This document shows, piece after piece, positions 34,190 to 47,300 of a stretch of DNA of 64,000 nucleotides (positions within the stretch are counted from its first letter, which is position 1; every line of letters starts with the position of its first letter). The notes under the pieces were generated by a model that was given only the letters and a program-made list of their open reading frames with translations, was not told where the DNA came from and did no database searches. The stretch lies in the NCBI RefSeq assembly GCF_954871325.1, contig NC_088777.1:29117366-29181365 (forward strand), written 5' to 3'. The position numbers were made by a program, and so were the translations under genes. The stretch is from Gordionus sp. m RMFG-2023. Taxonomy: Eukaryota > Nematomorpha > Gordioida > Chordodea > Parachordodidae.

Positions 34190-36757
34190 TTTAAATCTAT
34201 TTTGTAAATAAATCTTTAGAGGAAATCTTTTGTGAACTTTATTAAAATAAACAATCTATTAGGTGAAATCTTTTAAAATTTTTTTTAATCATTTTAAAAT
34301 TATCTATTTTTGTAAGCATATTAAGAGAAGGTTTTTTCTAAATAATTATTTTAAAAATTATCACCAATTTTATGTTATTTTATATGAACTTTTTAAGGGT
34401 AATATTTTATTGTGACAATTGTCATATTCGTTATTTTCTACCATTTTTGAAATTTTTTGGCACAAAAGGGTAAAAATAAAATTTATATTGTAAAGATGTT
34501 AAATTATAAATTCAAGAAGATGTTCCTTGGAAAATGACAATTATCTAATCGGTATTTTTTAACATATTAGATTTTTTTGACGCTAATGGGCAAAAATATA
34601 AATAAACTTATTTTTAACATGTTAAATTAAAATTTCAATTAAGATGTACCATCTAAAAGTAAAAATGGGCAAAAATAAGTATTGCTAACATGTTAAATTA
34701 AAAATTTAGTGAAGTTTAGATAAGTGACAATTGCCATAATCGTTATTTTAAAAGTTTTTTGACGCAAATGGGCAAGAAAAAGTTTTGCTAACATGTTAAA
34801 TTAACATTTAGTGAAGATGTAGCAAAAATAAGTAAAAATTGTCATAATCATTATTTTTTATTTTTTGAATTTTTTTGACGTAAATGAGCAAAAATAAGTA
34901 TTGCTAACATGTTGAATTAAAAATTTAATGAAGATGTACCAAAGATAAGTGACAATTGTCATAATCGTTATTTTTTAAAGTTTTTGAATTTTTTTGACGT
35001 AAATGGGCAAAAATAAGTATTGCTAACATGATAAATTAAAAATTTAATGAAGATGTACCAATAGATAAGTGATAATAAACATAATCCTTATTTTAAAGTT
35101 TTTTAGATGTACCAATAGATAAGTGATAATAAACATAATCCTTATTTTAAAGTTTTTTTTAGTTTTTTGACGTAAATGGGCAAAAACAGAGATTGCTAAC
35201 ATGTTAAATAAAACTTCAGTGGAATGCACCCTAGATAAGTGACAATTGTCATAATCATTTTTTTTAAAGTTATTAAAATTTTTTTAAACTCAAATGAGTA
35301 AAAATATAGATTATAAACATGTTAAATTTAAATTTCCTGAAGATGTATAGACAAGTTACAATTGTAATAATCGTTATTTTAAAAGTTATTTGAATTTGTT
35401 AGGCATAAATAGCAAAAATATAGATTGTAAACAATTTTTACCATATTTATGAAATTTAAAATCGAAACATTAAATTTATAGGATTTTGATTCTATCATAT
35501 TGATAAATAATATTCATATGGTTTTTAAGATATTTTCATAAAAATCTTACTCTAAATTCAGACTCAGCACTAGTATACAAAAATTTTTGCTAACTGTGAA
35601 TGAAGGGTTACGCACTTTAATATTTGTCTTGTAATCACTTTGATTATTAAATTTTGAGCAGGATAAAAGGGAAAACGATTATGAACATGAACATGAAAAT
35701 TGCTATTTGATTTTTTGTTTCGCCAAATGGTACCAACACATTTCTCAAAAAAAAGAAGATTGTGATAATTGGCAATTTTCTGAATTATTCCAATAAAATT
35801 TTAAAAAATATCTTTTTTGGAATGATTTTTTAAAAAAATATTGGAAAACTTTAAAATTAACGATTATGAGAATTGTCACTTATCTAGGGTACATCTTTAC
35901 TAAATTTTTAATTTAACATTTTAGCAATACTTATTTTTGCCCAAATCAAAAAATTTTGATAATGAAAATTGTCACTTGTCTTTCTTCATTAAATTTTAAT
36001 TTAATATGTTTATAACTTATATTTTTATCCATTTGCGTCAAAAAAATTCACAAAAAAGTTTAATAACGATTATGATAATTATCACTTATCTATAATACAC
36101 TTTCATTAAATTTTTAATTTAACATGTTATCAATACTTATTTTTGTCCATTTGCGTCAAAAAAATTCAAAAAGCTTTAAAATTAACAATTATGACATTTG
36201 TAACTTATCTATGATACATCTTCACTAAATTTTTAATTTAACATGTTAGCAATACTTATTTTTGCCCATTTGCGTCAAAAAAATTAAAAAAACTTAAAAA
36301 ATGACGATAATGACAATTCTCTCTTTTAGATGGCACAAATTTTAAATTAACATGTTAAAAATAAATTTATTTATATTTATGCCCATTAGCGCCAAAAAAA
36401 ATCTAATTTGTTTAAAAATACCGATTATGATAATTGTCATTTTTCCAAGGAAATAATTTTACATCTTTACAATATAAATTATATTTTTACACTTTTGTGT
36501 CAAAAAATTTCAAAAATGGTAAAAAATAACGAATATGACAATTGTCACATTAAAATTTTACATTTAAAAGTTCGTATAAAATAACATAAAAATGTTTATA
36601 AATATTTTTAAAATAATTATTTAGAAAAAACCACTTCTCTTAATATGCTTAAAAAAAATAGATAATTTTACAAAAACGGTTTTAAAAAAAATTATAAAAG
36701 ATTTCAGCTAAAAGATTGTTTATTTATAATAATATTCACATAAGATTTCCTAATAAG
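34190..36757. mobile_element. Foldback-type element: long palindrome of tandem units
   Basis: The left arm (about 34190-35460) and right arm (about 35860-36757) are inverted copies over their whole length, including matching outer parts (AAATCTTTTGTGAACTTTAT against its inverse at 36737). Inside each arm a unit of about 115-125 bp repeats four to six times, marked by GACGTAAATGGGCAAAAATA, GCTAACATGTTAAATTAAAA and AAGTGACAATTGTCATAATC. A unique loop of about 400 bases separates the arms. Long inverted arms made of short direct repeats define foldback (FB/TU-like) elements. No transposase is present. Confidence 0.8.
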
Positions 36758-36764
36758 GCTATGG

Positions 36765-38480
36765 TAAGAAAGAACCAAAGAACCAGCTATCTATTGCGGC
36801 ACTTTAGAAGAGCTTTCTACTCTATTATTAATACAATTTGTGAGAAGCTTTGGAGGAGATAAGGACACCAACATCCAATTAGCATCTATCAAAATTATTC
36901 ATGCTAATCTCAAATTAACAATAAAAATCTGGCTGAATTAGAGATGTATTTTGTCCCCGTTAGTATAAACTTCATTACTAATTATATTTTAAAAAAAGTA
37001 AAAGCCATAGGTATGGAAGAAATGGTGATGTAAGTAATTTTGACTTTTGCGGATGATTTGTGTCTAACGGGGATCTCTATGCTCAAACCTTAATACCTAG
37101 TTAACAAAATAATCATCAAAGCAAATGTTTTTGGGTTAAATCTAAACGCAAAGAAAACTAAAGTTAACCCCTGCCTTTACGTTAACCCATGAAATCTTAA
37201 GGATAGACGAGGAGGATATTGAACAGGTTAAATAATATCTGGAAGTTATCCTAGACAGAAAGGATATGGTGGTTAAATTAAAAAAGGTCAGATTTAAGTA
37301 CCAATCATAAGATATCGTCTTCGCACCAATACTATGGAATAGAGACGTGGAATGTTACTATGTCCCATAATAAGAAGACGCAATCGTTTATTAACAAATT
37401 CCTGAGGTATATCACTGAAACCTTTTCCCATTCAATAAGTCCAACAGAGTACTATAAGCCAGATGAAATAACCTTACAGTATACATGTTGATAGTGGAAA
37501 ATATAGTAAATGGGTCATGTCCTTAGACACGCCCCAAATAATCTAATCTATTAAGCGTTTAAGTCTGGGGACCCAATAAATAAGCAGCATTGTGATAACA
37601 TGTATTTATATCTTTTTTTCTCATTTCAAACATATTTTTATTTTTCCCTCAGATTTATTGACCTTTTTTGACCTAGTCAAATACTCCTCCGGTCAATTGA
37701 CTGAATTTGGCCTATCAATTGGCCGACTTGCCAATCTTGGTTAGGATATATTAAAAAAAGAAATGTATTGAAAATTTATATCCATACATCTCTCACCCGA
37801 AGGTTTAATTTACCAATTAACTACTTTAAATGACCAAAATCCCCAGACAGCTTTGACAATTTATAATATTAACCTTCTCCAGATATACCTCGACCTATAA
37901 TCACTTTTTTTCAAAAAACTGGGGCACTCCTATGATTGTGTGTTCTGCTGTATTTCTCTTATCAAACCCACAATCTTGTTGAAGTGTTTAGACGGAGGCT
38001 ATTTGAGATCCGTTGTTATTCTGGTGATAGATATGTCACCAGATCCTGACTTTGAACAGCTTCTAGCCATTCGTAACTATTATGATTATGGATAAATTGA
38101 AGGTTGCAATAAATACTCTTATACATAAGGCCCTATCTAGTGCTCCCATTCATCAACGATTGAATCTGTAGGACTTGATACCTTATACAACAAACGTCCA
38201 GATGGAATAAAACTCATTTCTTGGGTCAGAGACTACCTCATATTTGGACTATACCTGTATATATTTATTCGCTAAATCAAATCTATACAACTCTTAAATC
38301 ACGGCCACCGAAACTTCGAATTGCCTCAAATATTCTTTTCTATAATTTTTTACTTTTTGTCACTTCGACTCTAGGTAACTTTGGCATTGAAGCCTCACTT
38401 TTCCTAAAACTTTAGGGAACAACTTTCTATGTCTTCGGTGACCACAAGGAAAATCTTTATCTCAGGCAGAGAATATATAT
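36765..38480 (+). pseudogene. Decayed LINE copy, same family as 26775-30703
   Basis: Pieces in order: a possible RT region with LTFADDLCLTGIS (catalytic xADD), then FGLNLNAKKTKVNPC (motif D-like), and much later KRPDGIKLISWVRDYLIFGL followed by VTSTLGNFGIEASLFLK. The latter two match KRPDGITQIPW and TTLATFGKLALAFLK of the better copy. Frames are broken throughout. The foldback element lies immediately upstream. Confidence 0.7.
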
Positions 38481-38489
38481 GGAAATATG

Positions 38490-39489
38490 TAAATTCAAAT
38501 GATAGATTTTTTTTTTAAAATATTTGTCATTATAATTTTTTATATATTGCTATTTTAAATAATTATTTAAAATTTTTATAACGTATGAACAGAATAAAGA
38601 TAATACATATATAAATAAATGAAAATTTAATTTAATACTTAATCTACCATTCAACAAGTAATTTAAAGGAATGACTACTCATGATTTAAGTTTGGTATAT
38701 GCTGTCCTTTCAGAGTTGAGCATATTGTCTCTAAATTGCAATTCAAAAATACTACAATGTACAAACCTCAAAGGGATCTCAAAGGAAATCAAGTTATTCA
38801 TTCCTTTAAAGAGGTAAATTTAAATGTTTAGAATTGTTTACACTAATACATTTTATGTAGGTGAATATTTGCAGATCTCCTTTGATTTAGAAATTAAACT
38901 TTTATTTAAAAATATACAATTCAAAATATCCAAAACGAGTGAGATTTAAAATTGACCAATTTTTAATTTCTCTAGAAAGCATCATGCTGTTCCGTCTATT
39001 AGATAGCTTTAAAAACTTGAATAAAATTATTTTTTTTTATTTTTGAAGTTCTTTCCGAAATATTCTTTATTCAAAAAGAAAATTGGTCTAAGAATCTATG
39101 CGAGATTTGACGAGAAGCAAAACAAATAATATGCCAAAGAAGCAAATTAAATAAATAATATTTCTATGTATCTATTGAAAAATTTTAAAAATCCCTTAAC
39201 TATATAGAAACCTTATCTTGCAGTACTGGAGTGTTAAAGGGATATTAATTTATGAATTGATTCTGGTAGATTATAGAGCGAATTTACGAGTAAATAATTT
39301 GTTAAAATTTATGTTCATAAGTATTAATAGACCTTCGATATCAAAGAGGATTCCAGATCCACATATCAAAATATAAAAAAGATCATTGCGGGGCATGATA
39401 TCTTTACAAAAAATATAGTCCAAAGAGTCAAAAATTATAAAATTAAAAAAGAATAAAATCAAAAAAAAAATTAAAACAAATTTTTAAAT
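38490..39489. other. AT-rich spacer, no gene recognised
   Basis: The only frames are short and AT-driven. Nothing resembles a host exon or a known repeat, apart from general similarity to the surrounding intergenic sequence. Confidence 0.5.
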
Positions 39490-39583
39490 ATTATATCTTA
39501 AGGTATAAACCCGGCTGAAGGGCAGACACCCCCCCCCCCCCCAACGTTTATGCATTTTCTATTGAAAATTTCTGGCTATGCCT
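39490..39583. mobile_element. Solo right end of a hAT-type MITE
   Basis: AACCCGGCTGAAGGGC, a 14-C run and ...AAAATTTCTGGCTATGCCTATG match the right end of the MITE at 28656 (CTAGCTACGCCTATG) in order. The left end was not found, so this is a fragment. Confidence 0.6.
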
Positions 39584-39846
39584 ATGAATTAGTTAAAATA
39601 GGTGTTCAAATCTAAATCCGTCAGCTGGATGGAAAGAGTATCATAATAAAAATATTAAAAACTTAACTATAATTAAAATAGTCAATTAAAATAGCGCTAT
39701 ACACTAAGTCTCTGAGAAGATACTTTCCTCTAAGGTAACAATTGATAAACGATTCCCTCAGAAAATAAGGAATGAAATGACGTGAAAGAAAAGAGGAAAA
39801 TATGGATTTTTTTAATCATGCCTCTCCTTTATCCATAATTTAAGTA

Positions 39847-40510
39847 GGGGAGACTGAGTTAGTCGAACCAATTTTTTATATTATTGGATACCTAAAACTA
39901 TACTCTATAAAGGTGCCTTATAAAAAATCTAAAGAATATAATCATTTTTTTTTAAATTTTATTTTTTGTAAAAGTAAAAATTTTGTTCAACAAGCCCCAA
40001 TAGCGGGGTAAGGCAAATCACTTCAAGGAGCTTCCTAAACCATTGGTTTTTTAGGCCATAATAAATTGAAATGCATTTTTATTTATTAATAATGATATGT
40101 ATAGAATAATTTTATTGTCTTATTCTTCAAAATATCATAATACTTATAAATTGAAGTTAATTATATATAAAAATTGTAACTTAATTTTGGCTAATTTAAT
40201 AAACATTTTGGACATAAAAAAATATGAATTTTAAGGAAAGATTAAGATTTTTTAGCATATCATAAATACCAATCATAAACAGCCATGAAATCGCCCTTTC
40301 AATATTTTAAAATTAAAATTCCGTCATGTAAAAATCTTTTGAAAATTTCATCAAATTGGTAATTAATTATTTCAAAATATTTTTTTGTCCATAGATGTAT
40401 ACTAATGAAAACTATATTAGGATAAAATTTTAACCTTCTGGTGTATTTTATTTTAAAATTAGATTAAGTAGTTTGTCAAGCCCTGGGGTTTACCTAACCC
40501 CAGTCTCCCC
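39847..40510. mobile_element. MITE with GGGGAGACTG ends and TA duplication
   Basis: The ends GGGGAGACTG and CAGTCTCCCC are perfect inverted repeats, flanked by TA on both sides (39845-39846, 40511-40512). This points to the Tc1/mariner group. A related copy at 46251-46675 is inverted. Shared inner blocks include CAAGCCCC near one end and AATTGAAATGCATTTTTATT or its inverse. Non-coding. Confidence 0.82.
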
Positions 40511-41109
40511 TATATACAATCACCCTATTTTCAAGAAAAATAATCATTCTTAGCTGTTGAAAGATTAATCTTTTTCTGTTCTTTTAAATTCCCCTCTCAC
40601 TGGTTCTCTAATAATACATTTAATTTAGCTTGCCTAAAAATTACATAGTTCATTTGAGTTTAAAATTTGGAAGGTTAAGGTCGGTTAGCTAAGAAGTTTT
40701 GACAGATTTTTTTAACATTAATAATTATGTGTGCATATATATATGTCAACAATTAATGGTAAATTAAGGAACATTGAGAATGAACTATCGAAATGATATC
40801 AAGAGATTAAACATATCTACATTAATATTATATTTGTAACTCTAATATATAAAAACATTTAGTCCAAAAAATAAATAAAAAATTAATTGTTTATTATTTG
40901 TATTAATTGATTTTTAGTTGATTGAAAACTAAAAACAACACTTCAAATAATTTAGATTTTTATTTCAATTAATTCAAAAATTCTTAAAGTTTAAAACTTT
41001 TCAAATTTAAAAAAAAATATAAAAGGTTTAATATTTATTTTTGTTAATATTTTAGAGTCTTGAATAATTTTGATTTCCAAATAAATTACTTATAAATCGG
41101 ACCCCAAAT

Positions 41110-41128
41110 ATCACTATAAAGAATATTT
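41110..41128 (+). promoter_or_regulatory. Weak TATA-like sequence before the peroxidase start
   Basis: CTATAAAGAA lies about 15 bases before the ATG at 41129. Such A/T words are common in this genome, and the distance is short for a TATA box, so it may be chance. No other promoter feature is visible in 40511-41128. Confidence 0.2.
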
Positions 41129-41339
41129 ATGGAATTGTTCTTGACCATCGTAATATCACTACAGGTATGGTTGGTGTATTCTCAACCAAATCTTCAGCCC
41201 CTACCAATTTCACCCTTCTTTTCACCGCCTTTTGGCCAGATTCCTTTGGTAAATCCCTTCCTATCTATAGGGTTTTCCGAAAACCTTAATCCTCTGATAG
41301 GACACCCTGACTCTCTGTCTATAGGGCCGCCATTTTACG
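41129..41339 (+). CDS. Peroxidase exon 1: signal peptide and proline-rich leader
   Basis: MELFLTIVISLQVWLVYSQP is a typical signal peptide, with cleavage likely after the YS region. A leader rich in P, F and L follows (SPPFGQIPLVNPFLS). The donor TACG|GTAATA leaves phase 1. Animal peroxidases often have such a propeptide before the catalytic domain. Confidence 0.85.
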
Positions 41340-44300
41340 GTAATAAATATTTATACAATTTTTTATTAGTAATATATATTCCAGACAGTGGCGTAGCTAC
41401 GGGGGTGGTTTTCAGGTTTGGACCCCTCCCAGAGCAAAATATTTTTTTTAGATTATACGTTCAAATGACTTAAAAGTGACTTTATATCAAATAAATACCA
41501 TTAATATTTATATTTTTCTGGTTTTGATGTTTGTGGAAGGATATTATTTTACTATTGAAATTTTTCTGGATAGTATTATTATAAAGTCATTGAGAATAAT
41601 CCACTAAATTATAATAACATATTATTGATGCATTTAAAAAAATATATTTATTATATATTACCGAAGATATGGTTATGATTTGTAAGATAAACCCGGCCGA
41701 AGGCCGGGCAAAAGGGCCAAAGGCCCGTATTAGGAGGTTTGGAAAGCGAATCCCCCCAGGCTTTTATATGTATGGACCCCCTCTAAGGAAAATTCCTAGC
41801 TACGTCACTGATTCCAGAGAAAAATCTATTAAGTATAAGTATGGATAATTTTTTTTTCAGTTTTCACGGGAATAATATATTTCCAAAATTGTCTATTCCA
41901 ATTTATAATCATGTTATATTAAATTTAGATTATGAATATTTGAAACATAATTTTCTTTAATTATAATTAATTATTTATTGTTCTTTGAAACTGTATATAG
42001 TCTTTATATTATTGTGAATCGAAATTTTTTAAAAAGCATTAGGATATCAGCGTAAGCCTTGTATTTAGGACAAAAGATAAATTTAAGACAATCAATCCTA
42101 ATATAAAATAATTACTCCTATCGGAAAAAATCTTTTGGACTTAATAAGAACAAGGGGATCTTTTTAAACTCTCTAAAATCAATGAAGATCGAAAAAGGAC
42201 AATAAAATTCATTATTTATAATAAGATTTTAAATTATCCATATAAAATTAATTTTTTGATAAAAGTTTTTTTTTATTGAAGTCTTCGACAATTTTATCGA
42301 TCAAGACAAATGTTCGGATATCGATCAAGGCTGTGCTTGCTTATCCGAATACCGCACATTCGATGGCACTTGCAACAATGTCAAACATTCCAAATTTGGG
42401 TCGACATTTCAACCTTTACTCAGAATCCTGTCCCCAAATTATGGAGATGGTTAGATTTCTTAATAAAAATATAACAGTTTTGGGGTTTTGATCTACTAGA
42501 GAATCTTTTCTTTCTAAGGACCCATAGACTCCATTTTAAGTCGATATTCATCCTTGCTCTGTATAGGTCATATGCAAAGCTCAGACTAATAAATGTTAGA
42601 TGCCATAATATAAATGGATCGTTATTATACCACTTTAATTATGAAGTATCAACCTTAAAAAAAATGTAGCGCTTCTATATTTTTAAGTAAATATCAAGTT
42701 TACTATCAAATTTTTTTAAAAAAAATTTAAAATGTAATTTTGATTTATTTTAATCTTTAATTCAAAAAATACTTTTGGGCAAAGCTAAATCTATCGTTGT
42801 TAGGATCGTCAATGTTTGTTAGGTTTGAGTTTTTTTTTCATCTTTGAGTTTGTGTGGCTCGCTTCTGAGCCAGAATTAATAATAGATCAGAGGCGACCTC
42901 GTGATTTTATCATATAATATATTTTAATAAAAATAGATTTTATCGCTTTTTTAAAAATAATTGATCGTTGTTTACAAAATTAGGTTGTTGTTTATAAAAT
43001 TGCTGTGTGCTAACTTGGTAGTGTTCAACATTAACATCATTTGCATATTTTTCTTAAACATGTAATCCCACTTCAAAGATAGGGGCCATTTGAAATCAAA
43101 ATATTATTTTGCACAATAGAAATAAAAAATAATTTTATCATTTAATATTTACATTAATTTGTTTTTTTAAAATCCTTTTAAAATAAATATATTTTAAAAT
43201 ATTTTATATTCATTATCATTGTGTTTATTGATTTCGAAAAAAGTAAAAACCACACGACAAATTTTTTCCCAAAATTTTGATCAATGTAAATTTAATTTCA
43301 ATTAGGACTTTAATCTTACATAAAATATCTAAGATATTCATAATAGACCTGTACGCCGACAACTATAGGCGGTGGTGTTTCTTTTTTAAGACGATCGGAT
43401 TCGGATGGCTGCGGCAATGATTTAGACTTCGCCACAAAAATCGGAGGTGGCGCTGTAGCGTCAAATATTTTTCTAACTTAAATTTTATTAAAATTATAAA
43501 TTCATTGGAAACACTTTTAAAATAAAACTTATGCTTCATTATGTTTATAAATAATTTAACTATTTTAATAAGTATTAATTATCATATATTATAAATATTA
43601 TTTTATTTAGATTTATAGGACATATGATAATCTTTTCAGAGTAAGACCAGCTATGGAAAATACACGCTCGTTAGGTGTGCTCCTAGCTGGAACGCAAGCT
43701 AATATTGAAAGTTAAAATCCAATGCTCTTACCAAAAATCGAATACATCTTTTATCTCTAAAGGCGAAAATGATGAATAACACCCTTTTTCTAGACTAGTT
43801 AAATAATTTTAACTTTCCAGATTATTGTTATGATTAGATGAATGTTTGGTAATCAATGATTTAAGATAATCGAATTCTGAAGCAACGTCCGTCGTTTCAT
43901 ATTCGGTTAATTCATCTATGTAAGACAACAGAGAGGTAGCATGTTGACATAATTGCACGTAGTGATATTTATTTCCTTTAAATATTCATTTACTATAGAT
44001 TGAAAAAGAGGATGCAAAAGTGCTCCTAACACCTATGTAAAAAAAAATAAAACAGAAAAATAATATAAAAAAATGAATTGTAGGTTAATGGGAATCTATG
44101 ATCAAATTTAGTAAGCATATTTTGTTTCAGGGATGCTATAGGAGGACTATCATATACTTTTACGATTAAATGATTTTTAATTCCACTACGAAATATTAAA
44201 TATAAATTTATAGTAAATCCTTTTTGGGCGGATAAAAATTCAACAGTTTTTAAGGTTTTAAGAAAATTTAAAAGTTCTTACCACAAGCCCCAATCAGAGT

Positions 44301-47300
44301 TAAATAATTTGAGATCCTGGTTCTTCACTCTATTTAATAGAATATTTATAGGATTTTTGTTATTGCCACTCACACTTTCCAGCGTCTCATATGATTTTTG
44401 ATTTGCACTATCATCATCAAACCCAAAATGATTTTCATAAAAAGGATCATTATCACACAAATCTAAAATATCCGATGTAAATGATAATTCAAAACATTTC
44501 CCATTTTCGATATTGTTTATATTTTCAAAATCCGCTGTTTTGAATTAAGACAACTATAATTTCCCTCACTTTTTTAATGAGATTTTCTATTTTATTTACT
44601 TTTTTATTCCATCGACTGTCTTTAGATTATGTAATCCATGCCCCAAGTAATATTCTCCTAGACTAACACTGGTCCTGCATCCGTAACCATTTGAATTTTC
44701 TTGGACCCTAACTCAAATTTATTTTCATTTTTTTCTATCTCGGAAAGAATTCAGCGGTATGTTTTTTAGTGACATGATGTGTCGCCAATGTATAAAATAC
44801 AATATTAAAATTAATCTATTTCGTGAAATGTAAAGGTAATATTTTGCCGTCTATTCGGTCCACATAAGTTATAGCACATAATTTTGGACTTATATTAATT
44901 TGCTGACATATGTATGCTTTCATTGATAAATACATATCATCTAATCCACTCCGGATACGTGTTGTTCTATGTGGTAAATCTTTTGTATCTAAAATAATGC
45001 CATATTTCTACATAATAAAAAGTTAAAACATAATTCCTTACCAGAATCTATTTTTTTTATCTTTTATTGGGTCAGTTGTATCTTTTACAATGGGTTTGAA
45101 AAATAATTTTAAATTTTGTAAGTAATTGTTTTATTTTATTTGATGTGCTGATATTTTTTGAAAAAGATTTGATTGGATAACTAATTAAAAAATTAAAAAA
45201 TATTTTAAAAATAATCAAAAAATTTACTATGAAAATGAATAATTATTTTCATCATTACAAAAGACGTTATCTGAAGCAACATTGGTTCTCTTATTATTTG
45301 TATCAGTTTTTAATATTGAATCAAAATGTTTCCATACAAGAGAAGGTTTGGCTTGCAAGGATATACTGTATTTTGTTACAGGTATTGCAATGTTGCATTT
45401 ATTATAATTGTTTTAGTCCTGCTATGTATATATGTTTTAATGGCAATAAAATAAAAACCATTAATTAAAATTTCCTTTTATGATAAAAAATAAATTTTAT
45501 ATGATGAGTTGTAGATTGAATTAAGAAAATATTGTAGATATCATTAAGAAAATATTACATTACTCCTTATATAATAATTAATGGTCTTATACAAAAGATT
45601 TGAAACATCAAAATTAAAAGTAAAATATATAATATTTCAATACCTTTTCTATAAATTACTAGCCTAATAAAAACATATCATCTTGTTACAAATCAAATGT
45701 TTTTATAGCAAATAATATTTATTAATTTTAAAAAATAAAATCGTATTTTTTAATAATTTTAAAAAACTCAATTAATATTGGCAGACGTGTACGCAGGAAT
45801 TCGCTTTGAGGGGGGTGGGGGGGGGATAATTAAATATTTTTATAATTATTATTCTAGGAGTGTAAGAATATCTTAAGTTTTATTAATTTTTTAAGTTGCT
45901 ATAAAATTTACAATTTCTAGTATACAAATTCAAATAATATTACAAAATATTAAATGTATTCATGGGCGTAGCCAGGATTTTCCTAGGGGAAGGGTAATTT
46001 TCTGAAGGCTTCACTCCCCAGTCTTACTTTTTTGTGGGCCACCCGCTTGCTCCGCTTTCGGCCTGGTTTCCTTTATATATATTTAGAAAATATTTTTATA
46101 GGATAGGAAGTTAATTTAATTTAAAAAAACTTATCCTTATTTAAAATGTAAGAAATTAGTTATACAAAAATAAGCTGTCTGGAACACTATATGAAAAATT
46201 AAATTATATATAGTATATTATTTGATAATTTTAAGCGCACATTAATAGTAGGAGAGACTGGGGCTTGGCAAACTACTTAGTCTCGTTTTAAAATTAATTA
46301 GACTAGAAGGTTTATGCAAACAAAAAATATTTTGAAATGATTAATTATTAAATTTTAATTTTTATTAAAATTCTTTATTAAATTAACCAAAATCAAGTTT
46401 CAATTTTATATATAAATTGCTTCAATTTAAAAATATTATGATAATAAAATTATTCTATACGTATCATTAAAAAATACATTTCAATTTAATAGTTTAAAAA
46501 ATAAATGGTTTAGAAAACCCCTTGATGCCTAACTTCGCTGTTGAGGCTTGCTGAGCAAAATTTTCACCTTTACAAAAAATAAATTTCAAAAATATGATTA
46601 TATTCTATAATATCTAAAAAAAACAGTAGTAATAGATGCTTTTGTAAAAATCGGTTCGACTAGCCCAATCTCCCCTAATTATATAAAATTGTAATTTATT
46701 CTTAAGCCTTGCCTTTGACTAATATTTCATTTCTTAAATAATCGTTAATCACTTTTTTATATATAAATGCTTTTTCCAAAAAATATAAGTGCTATTGTGA
46801 TTGGATACCTGCAGAGGTACTATTTGAACAGCCTGGCCTGGATTTAAAAAAAATATATTATTATTTTAATTGTTTAGCTAATAATATATATCTAAAATAT
46901 TTGATCTTAAAATTAAGGCCCTGTCCGGGTATTTAAAAAATTTTTTTTTAGGCCCGGATAGGTTATATTTAAAAAAATTAAAATACAGCTCTACTCGTGT
47001 ATCCAGGCCGGGCCTAAAAGTCCTCTGATTATAATATTACCTTACATGACACGAGATTTTGATTAAAACAAACTTTAGTATTAATAATGATACCGTTATG
47101 GGCAATCTGATAGCGAATAACCAACATAAATCATTACTTATTTAATACTAAATTAGTAATTGTCTATTTTATATTGCCTATTTTATATTGCCTATTTTAT
47201 ATTGCCTATTTTATAATGCCTATTCTGTTTAATTATGCCGTAGTCTTTTGAGTCAAGTGGAAATTGAATATATAAAAATTTATGCCATTACATTTTACCA

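Noticed and set aside
41862-41900. Possible extra peroxidase exon after a good acceptor (TTTTTTTTCAG)
   Set aside because: It would need phase 1 but then reaches a stop with no usable donor, while splicing 41339 directly to 42282 keeps frame.
45229-45468. 79-codon plus-strand frame in peroxidase intron 2
   Set aside because: Aromatic-rich but without any recognisable domain, splice context or repeat partner; probably chance in AT-rich DNA.
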